The notes under the pieces: model-generated
Told to the model about the DNA's origin: nothing
Seen by the model: the letters and a program-made list of their open reading frames with translations, nothing else
The model's database searches: none
Made by a program: the position numbers and the translations under genes
Shown here: positions 33,617-45,326 of the stretch, piece by piece
Layout: every line of letters starts with the position of its first letter
Position numbering within the stretch: position 1 is the first letter of the stretch
DNA from: Castanea sativa
Taxonomy: Eukaryota > Streptophyta > Magnoliopsida > Fagales > Fagaceae
Length of the DNA stretch: 64,000 nucleotides
Assembly: GCF_040712315.1 (NCBI RefSeq)
Contig: NC_134017.1
Coordinates: 2,262,001-2,326,000, forward strand
Direction of reading: 5' to 3'

Positions 33617-34812
33617 TGAAAGCTCAAATTTGTGTAAAAACACAAGAGCAGTTTAGACCCCAAATTAAAAGATTACGGCTCGGTTGATTTTACTCTAATT
33701 TAAACTAAGTACGGAAAAGAGTAAATGGGAGTGAACAAACAATAAAATTACTCTAAGCCATATTCATTATATAATAGCAGTAAAATGAAAGTTAAAAGAG
33801 TAGGGAAGAGAAATGCAAACATAAGATAACACGCCGATGTGTTATCGAAGAAGAAACCGAAGAACTCGGTGAAAAACCTCGTTTCTGCTCTCCAAGCTGT
33901 AAATCAATCCACTAGACAATAAGTTGGGACACATGAATAACAAGACACCCTTCAAGCCTAATCTACCTAGTGTACCTAAGCTCTCCAAGCTCTTACTCCA
34001 ACAAGGTTTCTCGGAATCGTGTCTTGTCTAGCTTACCGAATCCCGCAATGCGCTCGATTGCATCCGCCAAAACTTGGTTTCTTCCAATACTTCCCAGTAG
34101 CACCAAAACCTCACTTAACACTCTCATTGGGTATGGTAAGTGTTTGAGCTATCAAGGATATGGATATGGAGAGGTAGGAGTGTGAGGAAAACCACAAAGG
34201 ATTGTGTAAATGATTGTGGATATAACAATCTCTAACTCTCAAGTGTGTATACTATGGTTTTCTCTCTAAAAAACACTCTTTACAATATGTGGGTAATGTG
34301 TGTATATATGGTGTGAGTGAAGATATGGTGGAGTAGATAAGCCAAAATAGCAAAACAGAATGTTTCGCGAGTATTTCGAGGAAAGGCCTTACTCGCAAGA
34401 TAGTTGTGAAAACTAACTGTCACCAGATTGTCATGATTCTTCGCATTCTAGTCATGTGCTCTTCACGTGGCTTACTTCGCCGGAAGTTTACTCGTGAGAT
34501 ATTCGTGAAAACCACTCATTCTTCAATGCAAGCTTGAGTCTTCACACTCTCTTTCACACACAACTCATACAATGAAATCCCACATAAAATATAGGATAAA
34601 TATTTTTTTTTAGAGATAATTACAACATACTGCTAACCTTGCAGTTCGAACCCTTTCCTCCCTAAACCCTGAAGCACTTTGTACATGAGGAAGTGCTAAT
34701 TTAGCTACAAGACCTTTGGCAAATACAGGATAAATATGATTGAACAAAATTACAATAAAATTTGGCACGAAATGAAAGCCAACACAAAATAGTTGTAAAT
34801 AACAACTTTACA
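33617..34812 (-). mobile_element. Solo LTR of a retrotransposon (unit A only)
   Basis: 1196 bp starting TG and ending CA, flanked by the 5-bp duplication CATTA (33612-33616 and 34813-34817). Unit B has the empty site AATACATTATATGTTC at about 60920. The ends are short inverted repeats (TGAAAGCTC and, inverted, TGTAAAGTT). A closely related LTR lies in the opposite orientation at 62952-64000. I assign the minus strand as sense because the other copy has a TATATATA motif before a plausible start in that reading. No internal region, primer-binding site or second LTR is present, so it is a recombination remnant. A SINE is nested inside. Confidence 0.85.
34604..34726 (-). mobile_element. tRNA-derived SINE nested in the solo LTR
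   Basis: An 11-bp direct repeat AGGATAAATAT (34593-34603 and 34727-34737) brackets 123 bp. On the minus strand it contains TTGTAGCTAAATTAGCACTT (A-box-like) and GGGTTCGAACTGC (B box) and ends in A-rich sequence. The related LTR at 62952 lacks it (TTTATCCTGTATTTTATG is uninterrupted). Confidence 0.78.
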
Positions 34813-34894
34813 CATTATATGTTCAATTATTATATAAGGTGAGATATTTTGTAAATAATGGACCAAAGTGAATTGAAATGGATTGAATGGACTA

Positions 34895-35256
34895 AAAGTT
34901 AGCTCAACTGGTACATTTTCTTGCCATAGAATAAGAGATCTTGGGTTCAAACCTAGTCTACACCAAAAACCAATTAATGTCTTAACCTGATAATAAATGC
35001 AATTATCATGGAGTGGAACTTATAGGTTTAAATTTTTTAAAGGTAGAAATTAGGTACAATATCCTAGGTGTAGTAAATTAGATTCTCCGATTAAAGTTAA
35101 ACACGCGGAGATCAGTGAAGTACAAATAACATTTTCTTTTTCAAGGCCAATTAAATTTACTACAACTATTTATTTGAATTTAATTAGAGAATCCAATGTA
35201 TTGCCTGCTCCTAATATTTTTTTTTTTGATAAAGCCTACTCCTAAATTAGTGTACA
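34895..35256 (+). repeat. tRNA-derived SINE-like repeat, copy 2
   Basis: Starts AGTTAGCTCAACTGGTACAT (A box), with GATCTTGGGTTCAAACC as a good B box about 35 bases on. The body includes CATGGAGTGGAACTTATAGG and ends near TTAGAGAATCCAATGTATTG. The unit B counterpart is 61005-61350. It is not a functional tRNA gene: no acceptor stem pairing and a long unrelated body. Confidence 0.65.
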
Positions 35257-37262
35257 CTCACTGCAGATCCCGCGCGTTGCTTGTGATAATATTTTTAGGA
35301 TGGTCTCATTAATTTTTTTTTTCTTTTTAATTTGTACTAATTTAATAAATAGTATTTTAATTCATAATCGTATTTTCATTTATTATAGTAACAATCTCAA
35401 AATATAATGTATATAATATATGTTGTACCAAAATCAAAACAATACATTTTTTCTCAAGAATTAAAGGAAAGTTAGTGAAAATATTCATTTTTTAATACAA
35501 TTTATTTATTATATTTTGTATATCATTAAAAAGTATATATAATTTGGAAAATTTTCTTTTAGTTTTAAACAACTTTTTCAAACCTAATTTTTTTTTTCTG
35601 TCATACAATCAAAAACACCAAGAAATATATCTAATTTTTAAAAAAAATAAAACTCAATAAAACTACAATTCAAAACAAAATATAAAAAGAAAGGGAAAAA
35701 ATAAAGATTGTAACTATTTTTCCTTTTAAAAAAACCAAAGGTACAATTCCAAAGGGGAAAAAAGTAGAGAATTGTTTTTAAAAAAGAAGAAGTATTGTGT
35801 TAATGTTGTCATAATCTAATGTTATATCTAATCCAACATGTGAAACATGAATAGATAAATAAATAATTTTAAGCACAAAATTGACTATGTTTTCTTGAAA
35901 GTCTCAAAGAATACATAATAAGACAAGGAATATGAAGAACAATATAAAATATTCATAAACGCTTAAAGCAATTACTCAAGTATCTAAGAACATCACATAA
36001 CAAAGACATAATAATTCACTACTAATTTGTTAAACAAAATATTTACAGATAGTTAAAGTGAATTGCACAAAGACTATTGTCTTCAACTGTACTAAAACTT
36101 TTCTTCATTAGCTTGTCCAGACATGTTTTTTTGTTGTTCAAATAAATTAAAACCTAAAAACAACACAAAATTTGACATATTATAATATGATATTCCCCCA
36201 AATAAGATCAACAACAAACACCATTTATTAAAAGTATTTAGTGTTGTAAAAAAAATACTTGTATCAAGGAACACGCATGAATTAGTCAATAATATTCATC
36301 AATTTAAGGTAGAGATGCAAGAAAAACAAAAAATTTCATCAAAAAAATGAAAAAAAATTTAGAGAGAGAGAGAGAGAGAGGAATAACTTTTTATGGGAAA
36401 AATACGCAAAGAATAGGAGAGAGTGGCAAATTTATAGTAAAAAGTTGGAAATAAGAAGAGTCAAAATAAAGGAAGAAAAATGAGCAAAATAATATATCAA
36501 GTTAAAACCACCCAAGGGAATATATATAGACAACATTTTTGTTTTGATTTTCCATTGATTTATTATTATTTTTTGAGAATACTAAGTATTTTAACAACAT
36601 TTTTGTTTTGATTTTCCAGTGATTTATTATTTAGTTTTTTTGTTGTTGAAAATACTAAGTATTTTAACACATACACACACACACAGGGGAGAAGGTTTTA
36701 AAGAAATTAACAATGGTGTATATCCAAAAGGGCTTAACTCTTGAATACACAACAAACATTTTAAGCCTCTTTAACTCACACTCATTTTCCAATGTGGGAT
36801 TAACGACTGTTTTTTTTTTTTTGTTGAGAATACTAAGTTTTTTAACACATATATATGAGAAGAAGGAAGAAAGTTTTAAAGAAATTGACAGTGATGTATA
36901 ACATCAAAATTAAAATAGATGAATATGTAAAGTGAAAACTGCCTAAAATGAATTTATAAAGTCAATATTATTTTATTCCATTGATTTATTATTTAGTTAT
37001 AATATCAAAATTAACGTAGGTGAATATGTAAAATTAAAACTGCCTAAAATGAATTTGTAAAGCAATATTATTTTTTATTATTTAATATTGTAAAAATAAA
37101 TTAGAGGTAAAAATAAATATGAAACACAGCAATTGATTGCTCACTTCTCAATGCTTTGTACTTACTCTCATTATGACGTGGTCAATGACGTGGCAGATGA
37201 GGTGGGCTTAACATAAACACAGCAACAATAAATGCTATACTTCAGTTTTTAGATATATATAA
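35257..37262 (-). mobile_element. Helitron-like element at the end of unit A
   Basis: On the minus strand the 3' end has TTATCACAAGCAACGCGCGG and GATCTGCAG, matching in layout the Helitron end at 47402 (CACGCGCAATACACGGATCTGCGACTAA). The 5' end near 37262 reads ATATATATCTAAAAACTGAA and GTATAGCATTTATTG, like the 5' end of the element at 49525. Inside are a GA microsatellite (36361-36380) and repeated modules (TTTTAAAGAAATTRAC) at about 36695 and 36870. It also holds a 47-bp piece of zinc-finger gene intron at 37130-37176. The terminal dinucleotides are not canonical, so the exact borders are uncertain. Confidence 0.5.
37130..37176 (+). repeat. 47-bp fragment of zinc-finger gene intron 5 carried in the Helitron-like element
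   Basis: The 47 bases beginning CAATTGATTGCTCACTTCTC are identical to 16944-16990 (intron 5 of the intact gene) and 37510-37556 (same intron in copy B). They lie only 127 bases left of the duplication junction, in the same orientation. Confidence 0.9.
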
Positions 37263-37302
37263 ATACACATGGAGAATGGAGAAAGTCTTAAAGAAACTGA
37301 CA

Positions 37303-40300
37303 GTGATGCATGCACTGGTGATAGAGTTATGTTTGAGCAAAATGTTTATGAAATGTAAGAATTTGTTTTATGTTTTATATTTTAGTGAATGATACTCCTT
37401 TCCTTCTTATTTTACAACGAGAAAAGATTTAGAAGTAGTGCTTGATGTAATAATTTGCACAGCCTTGTAACGTGCACACATAACGTGTATTCAATTAATT
37501 ATTGTTGTCCAATTGATTGCTCACTTCTCAATGCTTTGTACTTACTCTCATTATGATGTTCAGTCAAGATGGGCTATGGTTGATAAACTTGGGCATGATG
37601 CTTATACTAACACTCACATTATTCTATCAGTATTTTCTGATGTTTGAATTCAATACCTTTTCCACTTCTAATGTGGAAACCTCAGGTTCAATATAGCATC
37701 CCGAAGTGCCAGTGGTCCTCCTTGTGGCAAAAGGATTGTTGCAGGCCGCATTGTGAAAGAAAGCTATGGTGCTGCCAAGCAACAGCATACCTTTACTGTA
37801 AGTCAAAAATCTACGATCCTTATAGAACAATACTGAAAGGATGTATACATTGCATGCATTACTTGTTAGTGTCCAAAACCAAAAGGCAGCCATAAACTTT
37901 GTTTGAAGGTTTGATGGAAATTACTATTCTGTGCTTGTATTTTGGTAAATTTTAAATAGATTTATTTGGTGAATTAACCTCATTCCATTAGATGAAGGGT
38001 AAATTTATGTACATTTCCTCAAGTGATGCACCTAAGGTTCCTCAACTAGATTTAAGTATGTGGTTGCATTGACCAATGGCAATGAACCACATGTTTAAAT
38101 TTAGCTGTCCTTGAAAAAGATGACACTATTTTTAATACTTTGGTCAATACAACGGGGTATTTAAAATTCAATTGAGAACCAAGGGAACTAGACGTAAGTC
38201 TTGCCCTTAGATAAAACTCAGTAACGGGGTGAACATGTATGTTTCTACACTTAATTGCAACAGTTAACATACAGCTTTCTTGCTATTCTAAACAGATTGA
38301 AGTACTCTGGAGCAAGGGGGAGAAACCACTCCCACCACTTCATCCCCTCCTAATTAAGGGTCGAAACCTTTACCGACTAAAGACTTTGAGACAGGTTTGT
38401 AAGATATAAACAAATTTTCTTATTCTCAGTCCTCTGTTAGTTGCTTAGTATTAAACCAATCACATTGTTTTCAACTCTTTAGAGATGGGAAGATGAAGGG
38501 AAGAGGCAGAAAGTTTTGATGGAAAAGCATTCCAGGGGGTTAGTTGCAAGGTCTGATAGAGAATCACGGATCCAAGAGAAGGACGGTACTTACTACTGCT
38601 TACATACTGGAACACTTTATCTTTTATTGGTATCATATATGAATATGATAGAGGTTACAGAATCATTTTGGTTGTACTTGCATTAGTACATGCTTATATT
38701 GTCTGTCTGTACTTCAGGATCTCAAAAAAGGAGACAAATAGAAACCAATCTCAATTCAATTCAATCTCAACTGTAAAATCTGCAATCCAACTACCACAGT
38801 CAGATTTATTGGTCAATTCAAGGAAACCAACATTTCAACCTTCACAGTCAGGCCAAAATTATAATTCAGAAAAATCAGGATTTGGACCTCCTAACTTGGA
38901 TCCATCTGTTAATTCAGGAAAACCAGCAAATTCTCAGCAACGGTTTGTTGCATTCCTTGATCCAGGGAAACAGTGGCGGCTCCAGGAATTTTTTTCGGGA
39001 TGTTTCTCAATAAGCATAAATTACATGATCTAATAAAAAGAAAATTTTATATATTGACAACAACAATAATAGAAAAACACGTAAATACATAAAGTTTATT
39101 TGAAATATTAATAAAATTATTAATTATTGTTGTTTAATTGTTTCATTAATTTGTTTGTCTTTTATAAACTATAATTTGTTATATTATTGTTTCATTAATT
39201 ATAAAATTATTAATTATTGTTTAGCCTAACATAATTTAATTTGTTTATCTTTTATAATGTATTGGTTAATTAAATTATTAATTATTGCTTTACCCAATTA
39301 ACTGCTTTAATTATTAAATTACTAATTTAGCCTAACATAAAATTATTACATTGCTTTACCCATGTGCGCATCAGCCCATCCACCCCCATCCCACTCAACA
39401 GACAAGCCTGCCTGATGCCCCTAATCACAAAAGCCAGCTGCCAATAAGAAAATTTCACAATCACGCATCACAATAACATTACACTAAAAGACAATTAATA
39501 TCTCACCAACTGACCAACACCAATATCAACACACAGTCACACACCAACCAATGGATAGGAATCAATGAATCATGAGATAAAGCCACAAAAAAAAAAAAGT
39601 AAAAAAATAGGCAAAATATTAATAAAGTGTTAAAGCATAAAGGATAAAGCTCACTACTTCAGCCAATCACGATAAGATAAATTTTTTTTTTTTTGAGAAA
39701 CCAGATAAAGTTAATATAGAGAAAGATAGAGACAGAGACAGAGACACATAATGATAACACATAATACTATTAATAGACATTCATTTCATTTTCATTTCAG
39801 ATTTTAGATGAAGAGAGAGAGAGAGAGAGTGAGAGACTGAGAGAGAAAAAGAGAGAGAAATACCTGTGCGACGGCGACGAGCGACAATGCGATCTCCAAC
39901 AAGCAATCTCTGACTCGATGTGTGAGGCTGCGAGCTGTGAGCGATCTAAAGGGACTGGACCGATCTAAGTGGAGGTGTTGCTCAACTTGGACTGATCTAA
40001 GGGGTGGCGTTGCTTAACTTGCTCTGTTGCTCAATTTTTAGGTTTGCACTAAAGTTTAGTGATTTCTGTTGTTTTTAGGTTTGTTTTAGCTTTAGCGATT
40101 TCTGATGTACTGATTTGATTTGAGGTTTTTGATTTCTGATGTGCTCTGTTTTTTTTTAGAATCCGTGGGTTTGCTTCCTCTGTAATCTGTTGGGCTTGCC
40201 GTGGGCTTGATGTTGGGCTTGCCGAGTTGCCGTCCATTGTTTTGGTCTGTTACAATTTTTTTTTTTTGCTTGAAGTAGAACAAATAATTTTTTTTTATTT

Positions 40301-40996
40301 TAAATTTGAGGGTGTTCCTTTTTTTTTTAAGGGTAAACAAATAAATTTTTTTTAATTATTATATATAATTTTTTTTTTCAAGTCAGGGTGTTCCCAGGAA
40401 CACCCTGACCATAACGTGGCGCCACCACTGCAGGGAAACTAGACATGAGGCCTCAGCAGTTGGGATCATTCACTCATTTAGGAAGGCCAACTAAGCAAAC
40501 TCGAGTAGCTTTATTCTCTGAACCAAGAATAGCAGCAACTCAACCACAGCAGCAAACTAATACAACAAAAAGTGACTACCACCACCAGCAACCTTCTCAG
40601 AGCTTTGTTGAGCCTATGCATCCAAGTAAAATGGAAAGAATGTACAGTGGCAAGCTTACATTCAACGCAACAACTATCAAGCTCATAGCGACAAATATCC
40701 AAATACTTATGGGACAACAACTATCAAGCTCAGATAGGACTTATAATAGACAGCCATTGACAAGCATGAACCAGTTTCCACCAAGGAGTCCACCACCATT
40801 GACAAGCACGAACCACTTTCCACCAATGAGTTCGCCATGGAGGCAAGGCCATATGCAACAACAGCTATGCAGATACTATGCTCAAGGGAGGTGCCATTTT
40901 GGAGATAGCTGCAAATTTTTGCATGAACAAAGAAGAGAATATGGCCAGAGGAGGGAAGATAGGTGGCCTTGTGACCAGAGAAATTTAGGAAGGTGA
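37303..40996 (+). pseudogene. Zinc-finger (SAP/CCCH) gene copy B, 5'-truncated and interrupted
   Basis: Exons 5-9 of the intact gene recur here, but exons 1-4 (acidic region and SAP domain) are absent because the duplication starts at exon 5. Further lesions: a 14-bp deletion at the end of the eighth-exon equivalent (near 38584), which shifts the frame; the hAT element 38971-40430 in the last exon; and a 4-bp deletion near 40651. The CCCH finger (CRYYAQGRCHFGDSCKFLH) is still open in a 183-codon frame (40445-40996) and the stop context matches copy A. Transcription of the remnant is possible but no promoter was recognised. Confidence 0.9.
38971..40430. mobile_element. hAT-type non-autonomous element in zinc-finger copy B
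   Basis: 1460 bp with an 8-bp target duplication CAGGGAAA (38963-38970 and 40431-40438); copy A has the single site (GATCCAGGGAAACTAG, about 18412-18427). Termini CAGTGGCGGCTCCAGG and, inverted, CAGTGGTGGCGCCACG are typical hAT ends. Near the right end a 13-bp perfect hairpin is present (40382-40394 with 40397-40409, loop CA). The interior has GA repeats (about 39808-39860) and AT-rich DNA, but no transposase frame. Confidence 0.85.
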
Positions 40997-41928
40997 CCAG
41001 AGAAATTTTGGAATGTGGCGTACCAACACATTTTAAATTCAAACAACACTAGTTCCAATCCTGATGGAGTTTGGTGAAAGTTTACATAGATTGTGTTCAG
41101 TGGTGGTACAAGGGTCCCTGGATACTCTTTTGCCAAGTTTTGTTCAATGCATTTTTTTTGAGAAAAAAAGGGGGGGGGGGGGGGTGCTTAAAATTATAAT
41201 TTGAACCAGTGACAATTTAGTCTACACACTTTCAATTACTACGTTTCAATGAAAATGTTGAAAATTTTTTGTATGGTTTGGGACAAACAAAATGCCCCCT
41301 TGTGATTTGACTCAATAACAGATTAGTCTTATTAGTGTTATTTTTTTTTTCAATTTAGATTTTGACCCTTAAAATTTAGATTAAAAATGAAATTATTAGG
41401 GTACTTTAACGGAACCTAACAATTTCATTTTTATTTCAAACTTTAAACATTTAAATGTATGTCAAATGCAACAATTAGGAGTTTATAAATGAGATACCAC
41501 CCTATTTTAAACCTCTAAAGAGCATATGGTGAAAACAAGTAGTCCTCGTTCCATGGCATTTTGATGCAACAAAAAATATGCTATATAATTATTCTTTTCC
41601 AGGTATGAAATTTAACTAAAATGAATATTTACTTTTTGTTCCTTGGCTTGTACAATGAATAATCTTTTTTTGTTGGTCTGATTGATAGAATAAGATAAAT
41701 GAAGTAATTCATTTTTAGTGACTCAGTTTCTGGGCCCAAAGTTTTATGGGCCTAGCTTGAAAGCAGGATAAAATACCCCCTGTGAAACTAGGAACTAACA
41801 CATGGCAATTAAGCCCAAGATAACTCTTCAGCTTTCGGCCCTTGCTAAAATTAGATGCTGGTGCAAATATCAATCTTATATTTTTTGCATATTTAGAAAG
41901 TTGTTTCAGGAATAATGAAATAATAAAA
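40997..41928. other. Zinc-finger copy B 3' region
   Basis: Colinear with 18978-19990 of unit A, including the G run. It lacks about 90 bp corresponding to 19803-19893 of A. No gene. Confidence 0.6.
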
Positions 41929-41965
41929 AGATTGAATTTTTTTTAAAAAAGCTACATTAATTGGG

Positions 41966-42001
<36 letters not shown>

Positions 42002-43337
42002 GGGATGATTGTTTTAATTTTTTATTTTTTATTACTATATTATTTTTTTATATATAAAATTTTCAGACTGTGGTGAGTTTCAAACAGGGAGATAAATAGA
42101 ATAAGCGAAGAGGATGAGAAAGAAAGGGAGTTTTAGACGCTTGTTAAAATAAATAAAGTAACTTTTTAACCGGTCAAAATAACATTTTTCTAGAAAGCAG
42201 TTGCTCTCTTGTACCAGTATCATAGAAAGTTAAAATCTTTTTGCCAATTTAAACTTGTAAATAATGATTCTCTTCTACAAATTTGCTAATAGAACTTGGT
42301 TTTTATTCAAGCAGGAAAATTCAGTGAAAGTTTGAAGTGGTTTGAATCCACTAGTTCATTTGGTATACATTAGAAAGAGGATTTTGTATGTAATGGTGAA
42401 GTGCATTTTTTTGTCACTATATATCTATTTTCTGTTTTTTCCAAAAGTTCTGTGCTTGAAGAATCACCACTTTTGAGAATTTTTTTTCTTCATTTAACAT
42501 TATTTTTGAAATATTTTAGTTAGTTGTCATGTTTACAAACTATGTAGCAAACTAGTATCTTGAGACTCTAAAACTTGAGTTCAAAGGTAGAATTCGAGTT
42601 TCTAAAACTCGATTTGTATGTGTTGGCAATCTGATGTGGAAATGTGAAAATCGAGTATTTAAAACTTGATTTCCTATGTGCACCTAGTGCTTTCTTCTTT
42701 GTTGTTCTTCTTGGTTCTTCTTCTGTGGAATCCTTTCTTCTTCGTGCTTGGGTTCTTCATTGTGTTCTTCTGTGGGTTCCTTTCTTCACTGTGTTCTTTC
42801 TTCAATTTCTTCAGATCTTTATTGTGTGGTCTTCAATTTCTTCAGAATCTCAGATCTTCATCGTGTTCTTCAGATTCATCTTCTTATCTATGAAACTCAA
42901 GTCTTTAAGACTCAAGTTCCATGTGGCAAAAATATCTTCATCTCAGTAATCGATCTCTAGGCTTTGAGGCTCGGTTTCTTCACTGAACTCGAGCCTCAAA
43001 GACTCAAGATGTTATTCTCCAAACTTCTCCCCAATTCTTGCTAACTAACAATATATTGTGGCAATCTCATGCTACTCTACAAATTCCCTCCCACTTTTGA
43101 GTACAAAACAATTTTTTTCCACTCGAAAGCTCACCTGTTTTTTTAGCTCACTTGGACTGATTCAACAGAGGCCCAATTCAGCCTATATTGACAGTGTCAT
43201 GGTTTGGTGTCTAGTTACTCTAGTATGATATCAACCATCCTAAGACTCCTGAAATTATGAAAAAAAAGATAATTGTTTATCAGGAAGAAGAGGTTTTATC
43301 AGCTTGGGAAATTGACTCTGGTTGCATTTTTGACAGG
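41929..43337. other. 1.4-kb segment present only in unit B, unidentified
   Basis: Unit A reads ATAATG-(A)n-CACTTGTCTGAAATTAAGGTG here; unit B has this extra block before TTATTAAGGTGTTG. It starts with an (AAT)n run (41966-42000). From 42550 it contains several imperfect palindromes of the form AACTCGAG..CTCAAGTT and a TTCTTC-rich stretch (42700-42890) that produces artefactual open frames. I could not define terminal repeats or a target duplication. Confidence 0.5.
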
Positions 43338-43486
43338 TTTATTAAGGTGTTGAAAGAGTTTGCAGGCTGTGATGGGTAAACTACCTCCAGCTAGGTGTAT
43401 AATATGGGAACTTCACCATAGAAGAAGAGGGTTTATCCAAGTTTTTACTCCCAGTTGAAGTGTTGGAGACCCCTGACTTGGTTGTT

Positions 43487-45287
43487 ATGTAGCATTCACC
43501 TGAGTGTCTACTCCAATTCCTCCAACGTTTGCTCAAACACCGAAACCAAATCAAACAATCCATTCCCTCCTAATTACCAAAGGTCACCTCCTTTATAGTA
43601 CAAACACAACTGGGCCAAATTCAAAATGGATGAGTACCCTCCTCTACAACACTTTGATAAGAGCTTATGTAGATCTTGGACAAGCTCGCAACACCCTTGT
43701 CCTTTTCACCCACATGCTTGCCCATAGAGCCCCTCCCAACAGCCACACCTTCCCTTCCCTTATCAAAGCTGCAACCTTTTCCTCACCATCTTTGGGCCAA
43801 TCTGTTAGGAATGCTACAAACATGTGGATAATAATTGATGTATTGAGATTTAGTTAGTTAGTTAGTTACGATTCCAAGCATGTTAATCACATTTAGCACA
43901 TGTTGAAATTATTAATGCACATGGTTAATCACATTTAGCACATGATGGAATTATTAATGCATATAGAGAATAATAGAACCAATAGGATAAGGCCATGTAG
44001 GCCAATGAGATTAGAGTTAGTCTCCTATAAATATATGATTGTAATCCAATATGAGATATTAATTGAAGAATAAAACAACTTCTAAATGCATTAGTGCATC
44101 TCTCTCTCTCTGGAGGGTGACTACCTCGAATTAAGTCAATTGCCCTGTGATTCCCATCAATTCCCTTATAATTCCTATCAAACTCCATTAGGAATCACGG
44201 GGTTCCTAACATTTGGTATCAGAGCCGTTAATCTTGAGATAGATGAATATGACCAGCAAGAAATTTTGAAAGATTTACGACAAATAGTAAATGAAGTTTC
44301 AGAGAAGGTAAAGGTCTTGACAGAATCTCACAAGGTTGTTTCGAAGAAAATCAAGGCATTGGCTGAATCTAACAAGGCCATGAATGAAGAGCTCTCAAGA
44401 TTGCAAGAGGTTTTTGAGAATATGAAGGAAGAGGAGCTACAATCTCTTAATTCGACCGACCAAGAATCCACAATACATGAACCTGTTGCTGTTGGTGTGT
44501 AGCAAGAACACACTGTTGGTGTGAATACAAGTGATCCAATGGGGTTTGATGTTGGCCAAACTCATGCTTCAACAGATGGGGCTGGTCATGTAATCATGAA
44601 GGTGTGGGCTTAACAATCATGCATGTTGGTGGTAATTCCATTGAATTTGGATTGCTATGGGGGCTACATGTTGCTCATTAGTGGTTTTCACAAAGCCAAG
44701 GAATTATATGCTTCTTTTCTTGGTGGTAGTTGTGGGAAAAATGATGGATTCCATAGCCGAGATGATCACATTTTTTTATAAGAAATTGAGTTCTATATTG
44801 CTGAAAGTTAAGTTCAATACGACTGCTTTGCGTTATGCTCCTATGTCATGGGCTGTGATTAATTGCTGTGGAGATATTCGTGTAATCAACGGTCAAGATA
44901 CTTTGGCGTATTGGGTTAGTGGTTGGTTTCCCCTAATGAAGGTGTCATTTTTACAACAACACCTTGTGGGCAAGGTGTTTTCAAGGGGAGGGAAATGTTA
45001 GGAATGCTATAAGCACGTGGATAATAATTGATGTATTGAGACTTAGTTAGTTAGTTAGTTACAATTCCAAGCATGTTAATCACATTTAACACATGTTGAA
45101 ATTATTAATGCACATGGTTAATCACATTTAGCACATGATGGAATTATTAATTCACATGGGAAATAATAGAACTAATAGGATAAAGCCATGTAGGCCAATG
45201 AGATTAGAGCCAGTCTCCTATAAATATATGATTGTAATCTAATATGAGATATCAATTGAAGAATAAAATAACTTCTAAATGCATTAG

Positions 45288-45326
<39 letters not shown>

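Larger units (their letters stand above)
16721..37302 (+). repeat. Segmental duplication unit A (about 20.6 kb)
   Basis: First unit of a direct tandem duplication. It starts at exon 5 of the zinc-finger gene and runs through the PPR gene, the hydroxy-acid oxidase gene and the transposon-rich tail to the junction at 37302/37303. Order, orientation, exons and most intron sequence recur in unit B. Material specific to A includes the 556-bp local duplication (22467-23578), a block at about 23715-23980, the long-TIR element (30881-31904), a Helitron (32025-33172) and the solo LTR (33617-34812). Confidence 0.92.

Noticed and set aside
37627..37893. Minus-strand frame of 88 codons, also present at 17072-17332
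   Set aside because: Antisense shadow of zinc-finger exon 6; conserved only because both units carry that exon.
42644..42960. Frames of 70-101 codons in the TTCTTC-rich block
   Set aside because: Repetitive Phe/Leu/Ser composition in an insertion specific to unit B; no domain and no conservation with unit A.
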